Positions 42,095 through 55,400 of a stretch of DNA of 56,217 bases are shown here, in pieces. The DNA is from Planoprotostelium fungivorum (Eukaryota > Evosea > Variosea > Cavosteliida > Cavosteliaceae), in contig MDYQ01000179.1 of assembly GCA_003024175.1 (NCBI GenBank), forward strand, positions 1 to 56,217. The letters are read 5' to 3'. Under the pieces are notes generated by a model. It did no database searches, was not told the origin of the DNA, and was given only the letters and a program-made list of their open reading frames with translations. The translations under genes and the position numbers were made by a program. Positions within the stretch are counted from its first letter, which is position 1; each line of letters starts with the position of its first letter.

Positions 42095-43163
42095 ATGCCC
42101 AAGAGAGAAGCCAATCTACCTGAAGGTACAAGACTCACCAATGGAGTCAAGATAGGAAGATATAGGATTTCAAACTCGAGAGTCCAATGCGAGTGCTGCA
42201 ATGGTGGGTCTTTTCTCGATCGATGAAGCTGACGTCTGTCAGAGGTGATGACCATCACGAATTTCTCGCGGCATCCCAAAACAGGAAAAGGAACTCCATA
42301 CGATAGAGTTCGCATCGTAGATACTGGTCTGTCTTTGACTGAATGGACTAATCTATCCACAAATAACCCTGTGAATGGACAGTTCCATCCACCATCAACA
42401 CCTTCAAGTTCTTCCTCCGGGAGAGTCACAATCAAAGCCCATCGCGAAGAGAATGATCGGGTGTGGATCAGACATCGACTCGATCTCTGACACCACACAG
42501 CCCGTCTTCTTAGTCCAATACAGTGATCAGCCCGATCGTGAATCATGGGTTCAACCGAATCAATTACTGATGTCTGAGATCCAAGATTACTTCACCAGAG
42601 GCGCCACACTGGTCAAGACAGAAGACGAAAGTCCTCTTCCTCCTCTCATCGAGAGTCGAGATCCATCAGATGACATGAGCGAAGAGGAGTCCGATGGTGA
42701 CATCGATTGGTGAGATGAAACATCATCTTCCACATCTTCATCTTTTCCCGAGGAAAATCAAACGGGCGCGCTGAAGGACGATAGGGGCGATACGAGCTTC
42801 AGCGTCGTCTTTACAGACTGGACATCATTACCTGCCGAGTCGATCGGCCGCATCATCGCATTTTCTGGATACACGGGTTGGTGCTCACTGAGGTCAGTGT
42901 GTAGAAAGTGGAGAGAGGTGAGATATTTTGTGAAAAATATAAATGTGACGTGAACAGATGAGCGACCAAGCATACTATAATCTGTGCAGACTGATGCCAC
43001 CAGCACGATACACTCAAGCATTACAGAAGAAGGTGAGATGACGATCTTCAAGATCGTCCGATGACTGATGATCTGGCAGCAGCCACGAGATGATTGGCTG
43101 TTTGACGAGTATGGAAGACTCACGTTACTTCCTCTACCGAATCACAAACGGATCTCGCGATGA
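42095..43163 (+). CDS. TDBD (Tify-binding-like) domain protein with chromo-like region and F-box
   Basis: Five exons read in one frame. The first two encode LPEGTRLTNGVKIGRYRISN, VQCECCNGEVMTITNFSRHP and KTGKGTPYDRVRIVDTGLSL. That is the CxCxxC, xxFxxHxxxxxxxxPYxxI pattern of the TDBD domain (PF16135), known from plant and animal PHD-finger chromatin proteins. The next exon (PVFLVQYSDQPDRESWVQPN QLL-type) resembles a chromo/tudor-like fold, then an acidic Ser/Asp stretch. A 72-nt intron that hides an apparent stop (DIDW-TGA) joins an F-box-like segment: DWTSLPAESIGRIIAFSGYT, SLRSVCRKWRE. About 260 residues. The joint to the F-box part rests on frame and splice signals; if wrong, two genes are present. 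A chromatin-linked ubiquitin-ligase adaptor is a plausible reading. Confidence 0.6.
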
Positions 43164-43632
43164 GAGATCGTGATGCACTCTGCAAGTTGAAGGACAAGAA
43201 CTAGTATAAGCATCGACACAATCATCGCACGATTCAGTTGAATTGTAATTCATGAGATCACAGAATGGAGGGAAAATGAAAGAGTACGAACGATGATGAA
43301 AATGTCCATACATCATGTCATGGTATTGAAACACCTTATATTCACGTTGCCAAACTGTGTTAGAAGTAATCACACAATATGACACCGTGTTTTTTAGAGC
43401 AGGTAGTAAACTGATCCCCCGGATAATAGCAATCGTGAAGGAAGACACGCTTTTGATGCTGGCAGTTCATTTGTATGGCCCCCGAACCTTTGCGACATTT
43501 CGGACCCTCTGACAGACACGACAATGGCATGGTTCTCTTACCGCGACTCATACCGCTGACTTACCGGTAGCTCATTTCCTGTCGGCCCAGGGGGTTACAA
43601 CCATCCCACATCATTCGACAGCCACCACGACG
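43164..43632. other. Spacer upstream of the cysteine protease gene
   Basis: A minus-strand frame (MSRGKRTMPLSCLSEGPKC..., 43360-43551) is Cys-rich and starts with ATG, and another minus-strand frame at 43134-43448 is also Cys-containing (STESCDDCVDAYTSSCPSTC). They might be exons of a small secreted protein, but no signal peptide or clean splice path was found. The rest is promoter sequence. Confidence 0.3.
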
Positions 43633-45325
<1,693 letters not shown>

Positions 45326-45401
45326 ATGATGTAATACACTTGGCTGTACTCTTTGACATCTCGCGATCGCGTGATGCATTGACACATGAACATCATCTTC
45401 T

Positions 45402-46484
45402 TTATTGTTTCAGTTGGCTGTCCTTGATATATCTCAAGTAGGGTTTCACTTCTTTAAATTCACCGAATGCTTCCTTCGCTTGATCCTGTCATCACATCAA
45501 CATCATCTCATCATCTAATCATCTCACATTACTCAAACTGGCCAATACGATCAGATCATCTCCCTTCTTCCAATCGACAGGTGTCGCCACGCTGTGCCTA
45601 TCGGTCGTCTGTAGAGAATCCAGAGTCCTCAGAACCTCGTGGAAGTTACGACCGCAACTGGCGGGGTAGGTCAAGATGAGACGGATCGTCTTCTTTGGAT
45701 CGATGATGAAGACGGAACGAACGGTGACTGGCATTCCAGTCGCCTTAGATAGATTCGTGGGGTCTAACATTCCGTATGTCGTGGCCACCTTTCGATCGGC
45801 GTCTGCGGTGGAAAATGAGACGACGCCAAAACACATCGAGATGGATGAGAAGGTGATGTAGGATGAGAGGCACCTGCGACGATTGGATAAGTGACTTTCG
45901 TGTTCTGTGTCTCATTGATGTCATCGATCCATCTGTGGTGTTTGTCTATAGGATCGACGCTCAAAGCGAAGACTTTTGTGTTCCTCTTTTCGAATTCGGG
46001 AAGCAATCTCGCGGCCATTCCGAGCTCAGTGGTGCACACTGTTACGTGTCATGATGTGATTGGAAAATGGGTCGATCATCACCTGGAGTGAAGTCTGCAG
46101 GGTGAGAGAAGAAGACACCCCAGCTATTGCCGAGGTACTTGTAGAGGTTGAACTCTCCCACAGATGATTCTACGTTGAAATCGGGTGCTGTATCACCGAT
46201 TCGGAGGAATCCTTGAGAGGTGGAGCTGTGTCTGACCCCAACGACAGCATGAGGACGCACGAGCCGGGTAGTGCTGACGTGGGAGGTGACACCTGAGAGG
46301 GGAATTATTTGATGAACATAAAATTCGAACAAAGGAAAAGCTTACTGTGAAATGATCTCGCGATGGGTGAAATGTTGGTCGAGTGAGACGACGTCTGATG
46401 GACGGCGATGCCTCGTTCCACCTTGTTCGAACGTACGATTGATCGTTGAGAGAGGAATCTGGGGAGTCTCGTTGCCGCCTGCAT
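45402..46484 (-). CDS. 1-Cys peroxiredoxin (Prx6-like), mitochondrial presequence
   Basis: Reduces hydrogen peroxide and organic hydroperoxides. The N-terminus (MQAATRLPRFLSQRSIVRSN) is an Arg-rich amphipathic targeting sequence without acidic residues. The domain begins FLRIGDTAPDFNVESSVGEF; the peroxidatic Cys lies in HPADFTPVCTTELGMAARLL, with an intron of about 44 nt splitting FTP/VCTTE. Further Prx6 hallmarks: TKVFALSVDPIDKHHRWIDD, YPIVADADRKVATTYGMLDP, VRSVFIIDPKKTIRLILTYP, ASCGRNFHEVLRTLDSLQTT and ATPVDWKKGDDLIVL. C-terminal KEVKPYLRYIKDSQLKQ is also typical. About 260 residues. No resolving Cys of the 2-Cys class is seen. Mitochondrial location is inferred from the presequence. Confidence 0.9.
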
Positions 46485-46652
46485 GATGTTGTTGATGACG
46501 TTATTTCGATTTCTGGAACAGTCACACCATCTACAACGCTTTCTGTCTTTTCGATTCTTTTCACAGACAGCGAGACAATTTATCGTTCATCGTGATGCAC
46601 CTTCTTCGGTGTCTCATACTTCTTCCTTCTCTTTCCCATGCACGTTCCGAAA

Positions 46653-48516
46653 TCAAACCCACAACGCCATGGCAGCCATGAACATCCAACCGAGCCACGT
46701 CACGAGCAACTTTGTCTTCAGACCTGCTTCGCTTCAGACATTTTGACGCTCCCATCAAACGTGAACGATATCAACTCTTACCTCCCGGCTTCTTCAGCTC
46801 TGATGGAATCAACTCGATGAGCGAGATGTACAAGAAAGAACCAGAAGCGAGAGAGACCAATATGCCCGCCGCCAGCGAATACTCTTGTCCGGTCGCGGAG
46901 CCTGTCACTTCGTGTCAGATTGACGGGTGTTCCCACCGATTCTCCACGATGTTCCTCTCACCCACGATCATTCCCGCCAAAATTCCTATGGGAGTCGTGA
47001 TGGAGTAGAGACAGAGGACGACGAGCAGATTTCTCGTGGAGAGGCCTGCGTAATGGAGGGAACAGCCGAGCGCGAACGCTTCGAGCCACTTGTGTGAAAA
47101 CACAGCCAGTAGCATACCAAAAACGGCTGAAATCTGCGATTCTGCACCGAGGCCCATGCCTGGGAGGGTGTGAGATGGGAGATTTCGTGGAGTTTTCACC
47201 TTCGAACAAGGAGTGTAAGCTGATGGCGCACAGAAAGATGTAAGCTTGTGCCAATTTGGCCCTCTTGTCTGTCGAACGTCAGGTCCATCTACAACGTTGT
47301 AGACGCTCACCTTCTTTCTTTTGATGCTTGAAATAATCGACGGACGTTTCTATCGTGTGCTCCTGATGTTCTCCACCCATTATATCTTCATAATGATAGT
47401 GTTCGATCTCATGACTGTGCTCATGGATATGCCTGCGTCGATCAGTCTCCATCTACATCGTTGTAGATGAATGGTGACGTCATAATTCGTCACCCATCAC
47501 GGTGCGTGTGCTTGAGCTTGTGATGGTGATCGGTGAATGTTCCGTTGCATTCTTTTGGCACGATGACTGCAGGGTCTTCACAATTCTTCTCATGGCATTC
47601 ACTGTGATTCTTATCGGCGGTGATGTCTCCCAGCAAGCGAGTGCTCTCGTTGGGAAGAGAAGACGGAGCACTGTGGATGCCTCCATCGGGATGATGATGA
47701 TGATCGTGACGGAGATCGGGTGATGTGATGTTGATGTGATCGGATTTGTGATGGGAAGGTCGCGAGTGGACTTGGTTGTGAGAGATTGAGCGGTGCATGT
47801 CTGAAACCAACATCAACGTCATGGGATCTGCATCACCATGTCACTCACTCTTGCCCACCTTTGGAGTGTGATGGGATTTTTCTTCGGCGGCCATGATGGG
47901 TGTTGTGACCACGACCGTATGATTCACCTCTTTAACTCTCTCATCGGGCTGTCTGATGTTTAAAACGAAGACGAACAAAGTTCGATGTGATCGCATCACC
48001 TCTTCACAATCGTGACTGTGTGCTCCCGTGAATAATTTGTCCAAACTGAGCAGAGCCATCAGACTGAGGCCTGATATGAGGAGGGACCAAGGATAATCTT
48101 TGACTACATCTCCTTCGTCCCTGTTTTCGAAATACGTCTGAGAGATGATTTAGCGATGGTTCAGATGATGACGCGATCTCGAGAGTGGTTGAATCGAATC
48201 GCTCACGTGAAATGAACTCGTCGCTGTTGGAATCATGTGAATGAATGCAGTGCCCAAAACAACACCAGCGGCGAGACAATTTAGACTCGAAAAAATGAGG
48301 GGATTGATCTTCCAAGAGATTAATCTGGGTACAGCAGCCACGATGAAAGAGGTGAATAATAGAATGCCCGCTGTAGCCTGAGGGAATCAGATGATGGGAT
48401 ACATTCCAATCATAGATGACCACCTCCTTAGCAATGGCTTCTTTTGAAGTCAGCCATTCGGTCTGTAATTAATCAGGTGATGTAAATGAATCAATCATCA
48501 TCACCCCTTGGTCCAT
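46653..48516 (-). CDS. ZIP-family zinc/iron transporter
   Basis: Moves zinc (or iron, manganese) into the cytosol. The model starts MDQGTEWLTSKEAIAKE and uses short introns; spans include ATAGILLFTSFIVAAVPRLI, LNCLAAGVVLGTAFIHMIPT and a third near residue 100. A long cytosolic loop is rich in His (DHHHHPDGG, DHHHKLKHTHRDG, HEHSHEIEHYHYED), typical of the metal-sensing loop between TM3 and TM4. The permeation signature appears as AKLAQAYIFLCAISLHSLFE and AVFSHKWLEAFALGCSLHYA. Then follow VVLCLYSITTPIGILAGMIV, EYSLAAGILVSLASGSFLYI with ELIP, and a final span KLLVTWLGWMFMAAMALWV-stop. About 400 residues. Two introns contain TCTACAACG-type palindromes. Substrate specificity cannot be read off. 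Confidence 0.87.
47288..47303. repeat. Perfect 16-bp palindrome TCTACAACGTTGTAGA in a ZIP intron
   Basis: Lies in a 42-nt intron (minus strand gtgagcg...cgacag), a few bases after the donor. A looser relative, CATCTACATCGTTGTAGATG, sits at 47450-47469 in the neighbouring intron of the same gene. Confidence 0.7.
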
Positions 48517-48702
48517 TGTAATGTCTAAAGATCTTGAAGCGTTTTATGCAGAAAAGATCTGATCCACCGTGTGGAGTGGATGTCGATTGACCTGTGGTCA
48601 CGTTGTTTCGTTTCAGGCAGTTCAGCGGCAGGAAACGGCGGTCGTAAATTTCGGATTCGTCTCGTTGTTTAGACAAATTGGTTTCTCGAAACTGCGACAA
48701 AC

Positions 48703-50511
48703 ATGCATACCCAACTACTGCCATCCGATCTGTGGACCGACGTCTTCTCGTTCTTACCCACGCCTGATCTCTGTGTGCCTTGTTTCACTTCGAAGGCTCT
48801 TCGGGATGCTGCCGTCAAGACCATCAACTCTCGCCTTCCCAATCACAGAAATTGGTGGCGTCACAAGAAGCAGCTGCCAGCATACAGTAGAGAGTTGGTC
48901 ACCTGGTGGATATCCAACATCCGAGAGCCCACGTGGCAGGAAGCACGTGATGCTGCCCAGCGAGATGATGTGGATGTGATCGACCTCATCGGCTGGGATA
49001 ATACTCACGCATCACCTCGCCACAGACACCTGTCTAGACCCGGATGGTGTCGTTCGACGCTGTTGCTGGAAGCCATCGCGAGCGGAAGCAAACGGATGAT
49101 CAACGCGTGTCACCAAAGAGGAGACATATCGCAGACTTTCTCAACGGCCGATCAATGCTTCGAACCCATGCAGCTCTGGCGGAAACTCGGAGAGGAGGGA
49201 AACTTGGACATGATGCGATGGATCTGCAACGAGCAAACTGTGGACGGCCTCCCCTCCGTCACGTGGCCAGAGCATGTCTCAGGCGGCTCTCACAGCTGTA
49301 TGCGGAGTGCTGCGAAGGCGGGTCACGTGCACGTCATCCTTTGGTTGAAAGGAAGGGGCGACATCGATGAATACACCGCCGAGGAATTGTGAGATTGTGA
49401 ATTCCACTTCACGCTGACCACGAAAGATACAAGGGGGCAGCAGAGGGAGGACGTTCAGACGTTCTCACGTGGCTGGTGAGATTCCGTAGTGCAAGATGGT
49501 GACTGAGACAGAGAGATCATGAGATACGCTTCGATGTTACGAGAGAGGCTATCACGTTGCCCGCTTTTGCTGGGTCGTTGGATCTCTTCGAATGGGCGTT
49601 GAGGGTGAGAAGAATTTGTTTCTATACAACGTATCAACATCTGAACAGCACGACATTCCAAATGTAGGATATGCATCCCTCTATTCGTTGGCCTTAAACT
49701 CTGGCTGTACTGAAGTGAGGATGATTTGATGAGATGACATGTGTGTTGAATAACCGAGGTGATGAAATACTGCTTTGAGAATCGATTCGGCATCCATACT
49801 GCAAATAGGCAGCCAGACGTCCATCTTGATCACGAGAATTATGAGGTGAGAACCAATCCAAGATCATCCCTTCTCGGCTATTCTCACTTTGATGCAGGCG
49901 ATACAGTTATCCATAGATCACGGTTATCTCACTCGTCAGAGCCAAATACTTTTCAAATCTACGAATCCACAATTAGAGCTGATCAAATGGCTGCACGAGA
50001 GAGACGCCCTCCCTCACAATTTGTCGGTGTACAGTCGTATGACATCGTTCGTTGATTAATGACAGTTATCGGTCGGCCATACAGTATGATCATCTCGACG
50101 TACTGCAATGGGCAGTAGAGACGGGGTGTCTCACCGGAACGGACTTCGACGACAGAATCTACGACAATGGATCGGCTGAGACGATGGAATGGCTGATGAA
50201 GAGTGAGACACGCGACGATGCGATCGCATGATGACGTTCGATCACGTGATGACGCTCGATCAGTATTCGGCACAGAAGAAACCAAGATGTATCGTTCTCT
50301 TGCCTCGAACGTGCGCAAAGAGTACATCACAAAAATTGAATATAGACCTGAAGAGCGCGTCACACATTGGAACATTGAATATTTGGAATGGATGCTGCAG
50401 AGGAAGTGGAAGAAGAGTGAAGAAGAGGTACAGAGATGGTTCCAGAGAGAAGAGGAGGACATCACAGAAGAGTGGTTGGCGTACCTGTGGGAGCATGGAA
50501 TAGAGCCCTGA
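48703..50511 (+). CDS. F-box protein with ankyrin-like C-terminal repeats
   Basis: Start MHTQLLPSDLWTDVFSFLPT then DLCVPCFTSKALRDAA, a degenerate F-box that would dock to Skp1 of an SCF ubiquitin ligase. The rest is built of ankyrin-like helical pairs: LLLEAIASGSKRMINACHQR, LWRKLGEEGNLDMMRWICNE, CMRSAAKAGHVHVILWLKGR, YKGAAEGGRSDVLTWL, AITLPAFAGSLDLFEWALR, YASLYSLALNSGCTE, DHLDVLQWAVETGCLTG. F-box plus such repeats is a common expanded family in amoebozoans and giant viruses, and this copy looks like a host gene with at least seven short introns. The last exon is acidic and Trp-rich (EYLEWMLQRKWKKSEEEVQR). About 470 residues. The substrate is unknown. Confidence 0.7.
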
Positions 50512-50963
50512 ATACAAAATTGAACACGGGACATTTTCACTCGATCATGAGATGTGCAGGGATCACATCATCAACTTGGCCAAAAAAAACAGTGTTTCTT
50601 TTGAAGGTTCGCACGACGAATCGGCTTGTGGACATCAAACTTGATAGAAAGCATCCACAACACATAACAGTTTCAAATGCGAAACCGACCAACACCAATT
50701 CATGTTGTAGAGTTCTTCCACCCTTACCGTCCGTGAAGACAACACGATCATCATTGGATTCTGTGCAGCAATTACGATCCCTCTGTTTGAAGACAGGTAC
50801 AATCCATTCAGTCATCTTGTTCGGTTTACGCATACGGCTGATGTTACTTCTGCATGGATGTACTGATTCAACAGTCTTCATCTCTTCGCTCTGCTTCCAC
50901 ATCGAGTTCGTTTCTTTCGAAAAGTCTGATCTTGACAAATAAAACCACTTTTCGTATCATTTA
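50512..50963. other. Region between convergent genes; no confident gene
   Basis: Both strands are open for 130 or more codons here (minus 50537-50938, plus to 50942), but neither begins with a good ATG or shows a motif. The convergent F-box and TAF12 genes end on either side, so 3' UTRs fill at least part of it. Confidence 0.35.
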
Positions 50964-51727
50964 TTACGGTCGTTTCACGCCAGCTTCATTGTACTGGAAA
51001 GGTACTCGCAGCCCGTACAACTGCTCTGCTGTCTCATCAGTCATGTTCGTCTCACGATCTCATCATCACCGATGGCAAGCTGCATGTCCTTCAAGTCTAA
51101 CGTGCTCGACTTCCTGTGGTGAGCCAATTTGCAGGCGAATGCGGTGGCCTGCTCTATAAAATCGTCCGTCATCGAGCTCAGGATCTCATCGACATCAACT
51201 TCTAATCGGCCTCCGGAGATCATCTGTTGCACCAGTTCTTGTAATTTCTTGCTGAGTAAGACCTGTGGAGGTGTGAGAACGGGTGATGTACATGGTTGCA
51301 TTCACTTGGTTGAGTTGGGCTTGCATCTGTTGAGGAGTCATGGCGGGTGGATGATCTCCTCCGGCCATCTGCGAATGTTTCTGTCGATGGTTAGAAAGAT
51401 ACATGTAAAGATGTTCAAGGTGTACGAATGATATCGTTTCATCGCTCGTCTTTTCACATGAATCCATCGATTTATCTTGCAGATTGAAGATCGTTCTGAC
51501 ATGGAGATACATAATCATACGATGCAACTCACGACTGGTACTACAGGAGTTCCTACGATACTCTTTGCGACGGCACTCGGATTGATCGCAGACACGCCTC
51601 CCGGTTGTTGTTGTCCTTGTTGGGCGGCTAATACTCTCTGCTGCTGTTGATTCAGAGCATATGCATTGGCTGCATTGTTATTGAATCCCATTGGGATGGA
51701 TGGATTGGGTGGACCTCCTCCCTGCAT
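50964..51727 (-). CDS. TAF12: Transcription initiation factor TFIID subunit 12
   Basis: Histone-fold (H2B-like) protein that pairs with TAF4 in TFIID and also sits in SAGA. Start MQGGGPPNPSIPMGFNNNAA leads into a Gln-rich N-terminus (LNQQQQRVLAAQQGQQQPGG). After a long intron of about 165 nt the chain continues KHSQMAGGDHPPAMTPQQMQ, and then the histone fold: VLLSKKLQELVQQMISGGRL, EVDVDEILSSMTDDFIEQAT, FACKLAHHRKSSTLDLKDMQ. The family motif LAxHRxSxxLExKDxQLxL is kept. The last exon ends QYNEAGVKRP-stop. About 180 residues. Upstream, a divergent small gene starts 74 bp away. Confidence 0.9.
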
Positions 51728-51800
51728 GATGGTCGAGATTTGCGATGTGATGTGATCTCGAAAAATAAATTCACTTTCGAACTATTTTTCGTGAGACAAC

Positions 51801-52107
51801 ATGCACAACCGTCAACAAGGTGGAGATGGAGTGGATCGAAGGAAATCATCTCCGTACGACGCGTTGCCTCATCGGTGCTGTTGTGCGATCACGAGATCGT
51901 TCAGTTCACTGTGGCCGTTTCGAATTCAAATTGCGAGCGAAAATCATCCATTCGTTGTACCAACAACACTCGTCGTCACTGATGGAACATGTTCATCAGT
52001 GTCCGTGGTGACGATGCGTAAAGAATGAGAAGTCAGTTGTGTTTCCTTAGATCGAGCGTTTCAGTCCAGTGGGACATGTTCAAGCAGGCCAGAGACGACA
52101 ACCATAG
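51801..52107 (+). CDS. Small unknown protein, two exons
   Basis: The frame starts MHNRQQGGDGVDRRKSSPYD and continues to GTCSSVSV. A 43-nt intron (gtgacgatg...ccttag) leads to IERFSPVGHVQAGQRRQP-stop. About 88 residues. No family recognised. The middle (PFRIQIASENHPFVVPTTLV) reads as beta strands. Divergent from TAF12. Alternative frames in the same DNA are also open for 60 codons, so the assignment is tentative. Confidence 0.35.
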
Positions 52108-52472
52108 AAACCAATGTCCTTATGAGCTGGGAAGCTCTGGAGACGTTGTAGACACAGTTCAATGATTGAATGTTTCCCACGAGAAATCGGTTGCCATCAT
52201 CTCGGCAAACAGCGGCAAGGTCTCACGAGCCACACACGAAGCTCATCGGGCTGGTAAAGGATCATACAACCTGAAGGTCGCACTCCAAACCTTTTGACAT
52301 CAGCACCTTTTCCTTTTCCACGGAACACAACCATCAGACAGGTGAGCATGCTAACGGCAGCTGACGATCTTCCCTCGATAGACAATCTTCTTCGTCGACC
52401 GTCCGATTCTTTTCTACTTGTGTTGATTTCGAAGACAGGTCCCTTCGATTCCATACGAGAGAATCTTCCATC
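52108..52472. other. Intergenic, promoter of the 3'-most gene
   Basis: No coding signal that I can support. A gttgtagaca half-site lies at 52145. Short open stretches on both strands lack motifs and overlap the start region of the next gene. Confidence 0.35.
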
Positions 52473-55400
52473 ATGCCCAAGAAATTCTCCAACATCTTGG
52501 GTAAGAAGGATGCGAAATCCCGCACTGCTGAGCCCGCTGCATCGGAGGCTTCTTCAACTCCCGCTGCAGCTCCTCCAGTAGCAGCTGTAGCAGTAGCAGA
52601 GATTCCAGCCGAAAACGGTTCTAGAGGTTCTGTATCGCCTCCAGGTGAGCCCGACTTCATTTATCATTTTCGAATCGTGCGGTTCGTGTTGAACGAACAC
52701 GTACCTTTATTTCTTGAGACGTCGCTGATGGGGGACAGAATCTTCCACCCCAACATTAGAACGATCTGGATCTCAAAACAACACTGGAGACGGTCCCATC
52801 TCAACCACTTCAGAGGTCTCCGCCCAGAAGGACTCACCCGTCTCCGGTTTGTCATCCACAATGTTTCACATTGAATCACATTGTCTAATGACCATCGCAG
52901 GATCACCAGAGACATCACCTCCCGTGGAGAGAAAAATTCCAATCGGAGGCATCGGCATGGGCGCCCTTGGACTCAGCCCAGAGTTGTTGAGGATGAAACG
53001 TGGCACATTAGGACCGAGTGAGTCTCTCATCTGCCGCTCTACATCTCACACTCTTCCAGACAGTGCCAGTCAGCCCGAAACCAAGCAGGCCGCTCCCGCC
53101 AAACGTGAGAATTTGAAATTCGAATCGACTGACCGTTACGCAGCCACCATCGGTCCCTTCATGTTAAAGAAGACGGAGAAGCCAGCACAGCCCGTGGTAG
53201 CTCCTCCTGCTGCGGCTGCCGCCGTGCCTTGGTCTGACAAGAAGAAATTGTTGAATAATTCGACGACCGGTTCATCTACAACGGACAAACCTGTACCCAT
53301 CAAAGAGAAATCGAAGGAAAACATCGTTCAGGAATCTGTAGCGAACGCAGGGCCACACAAAGAGCTACCTGTACCACAGAAAGAACTACCCGTGCCACAG
53401 AAAGAACTACCCGTGCCACAGAAAGAACTACCCGTGCCACAGAAAGAACTACCCGTGCCACAGAAAGAACTACCCGTGCCGCAGAAAGAACTACCCGTGC
53501 CACAGAAAGAATTACCCGTGCCACAGAAAGAACTACCCGTGCCACAGAAAGAATTACCCGTACCACAGAAGCTAGGATCTTCGGGGAATATTCAGAAGGA
53601 GCTACCTGTACTCCCCAAGGCAGAAATTTCGGAGAACGTTCAGAAAGAATTACCCGTATTACCCGGTGGACCGCAGAAGGAATTACCCGTACCATCTAAG
53701 GTAGAAGTTTCCGAGAATATTCAGAAGGAGCTACCCACCCTCCCCACCCCAGAGCCTCAGAAAGAATTACCCGTGCCCCCCAAGGCAGAAATTTCAGAGA
53801 AAATTCACGAGGACGTTACCCCCCGCGAGAAGACTCAGCCGGTAGCGTTGGTACGTAACTCGAAATTTTCACCGGATTTCTCACCTCTCACATCAGACTG
53901 CGGCACAATTGATTGAGCAGAGGACGGCGGGGTTCAAACAAGTGGACGCCATACCCGCCATAGGAGAAGCTGGTGAAATCTCGATGAAATTTCGTTCGAA
54001 ACTCACCTCACGCACAGAAGTGACTGTCGCCCACGTTGCCGTGACAACACCAGCCGAGGTACAAGCGAAAGAGATGGAGAGAGAGCCCGTCGTGGCAGGA
54101 GAAATTTCCGAGAACGTTCACAAGGAGCTACCCGTACCTCCAAAGGCAGAAATTTCTGAGAAAGTTCACGACCAACCACCCATTGTACAAGAGGTCATCC
54201 TACAGGATGAATTACCCACGCCAACTACCGAGGAGAAGCCGCAAGCTGAAGAGAAAACCGATGAAATTTCAGAGAAATCTCAACCACCATCTCGCAAGAC
54301 ATCAACAGCTTCTCAAATTCCACCTGTACAAGAAAACTCGGAGAAATCTCAGCCACCTTCTCGTAAGACATCGAATGCGGCCCAAGTCCCTCCCGCCCAG
54401 GAAAATTCCGAGAAAATTCACTCCCGTAAGACGTCGACCGCGTCTCAAAATCCTCCCGCCGGAGAAATTTCGGAGAAATCTCCTCGATCCCGCCAGACCT
54501 CCATCGCATCGCAGAACCCTCCCGCCCAAGAAAATTCCGAGAAGATTCACTCCCGCAAACCGTCGACCGTAGAAGCCGCAGAAATTTCGGAGAAAACTCA
54601 TTCTCGCCAGCCATCGACAGCTGCTCGAGAAAATTCGGAGAAGATTCCCACGGAGACGGAGGGTACCCTGGACGGTGTCACCGCCGCCGGACCTGTTCTC
54701 GTGAGTTTTCTGTGACTTTTCGCGTTCTTCGGGATGACATAATCAGAAATCGATCAAGAAGCCTGCCGGAGCATCCAGGAGGCCGCCCACTCGCGCTTCC
54801 GCCGCCGTGAGAGCGAAGGCGGCGATGCCCAACGAGCCCACCGTAACTCCAACGAAAGTGGAGGTGATCACGTTCACTCCTCGCTCATCATCCATGTCAT
54901 CACGATCATCAACGTCATCGCGTGATCATCAATCTCACCATGTTCCTCATCTTGTCATGATCATGATCATCATCTCGTGATGATCGTGTGTTCACCAACT
55001 TTAGATCGAGGATCCAGCCGCAGCTGCCGGAGGCATCGCAGCGGCCGCAGCGAGCAAGAGGAACACGATGATGTACGGTGGTGCTCCTCAATTGGGCGCC
55101 ATTGCCATGGCAGCCGCACAGAGACAAGCCGCCCGCCCCGTCGTGGGTGACCCACGTGAGTTGTAGACGGAACATTCTCCGAACATTCTGACCCCACTCA
55201 GTAGTCAACCGAGGAAAGGCGGGAACGGCCGCACCACAGACCGATTTCCGTTCGGCTCTGAAATCTCCGGGAAATCGCGCGACGGTGATATTTTGTCGAT
55301 TTTTGTATCTACAACGAGCCACTGACTCGTTGTAGATCGCCCCCGGCTCAATCTCACCCCAGATGGTTGCCCCTTCCGCTTTCAAGAGAAACGCCGAAGC

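Noticed and set aside
50537-50938. 133-codon minus-strand frame as a gene next to TAF12
   Set aside because: It opens on TTG, the complementary strand is equally open, and no recognised motif is present.
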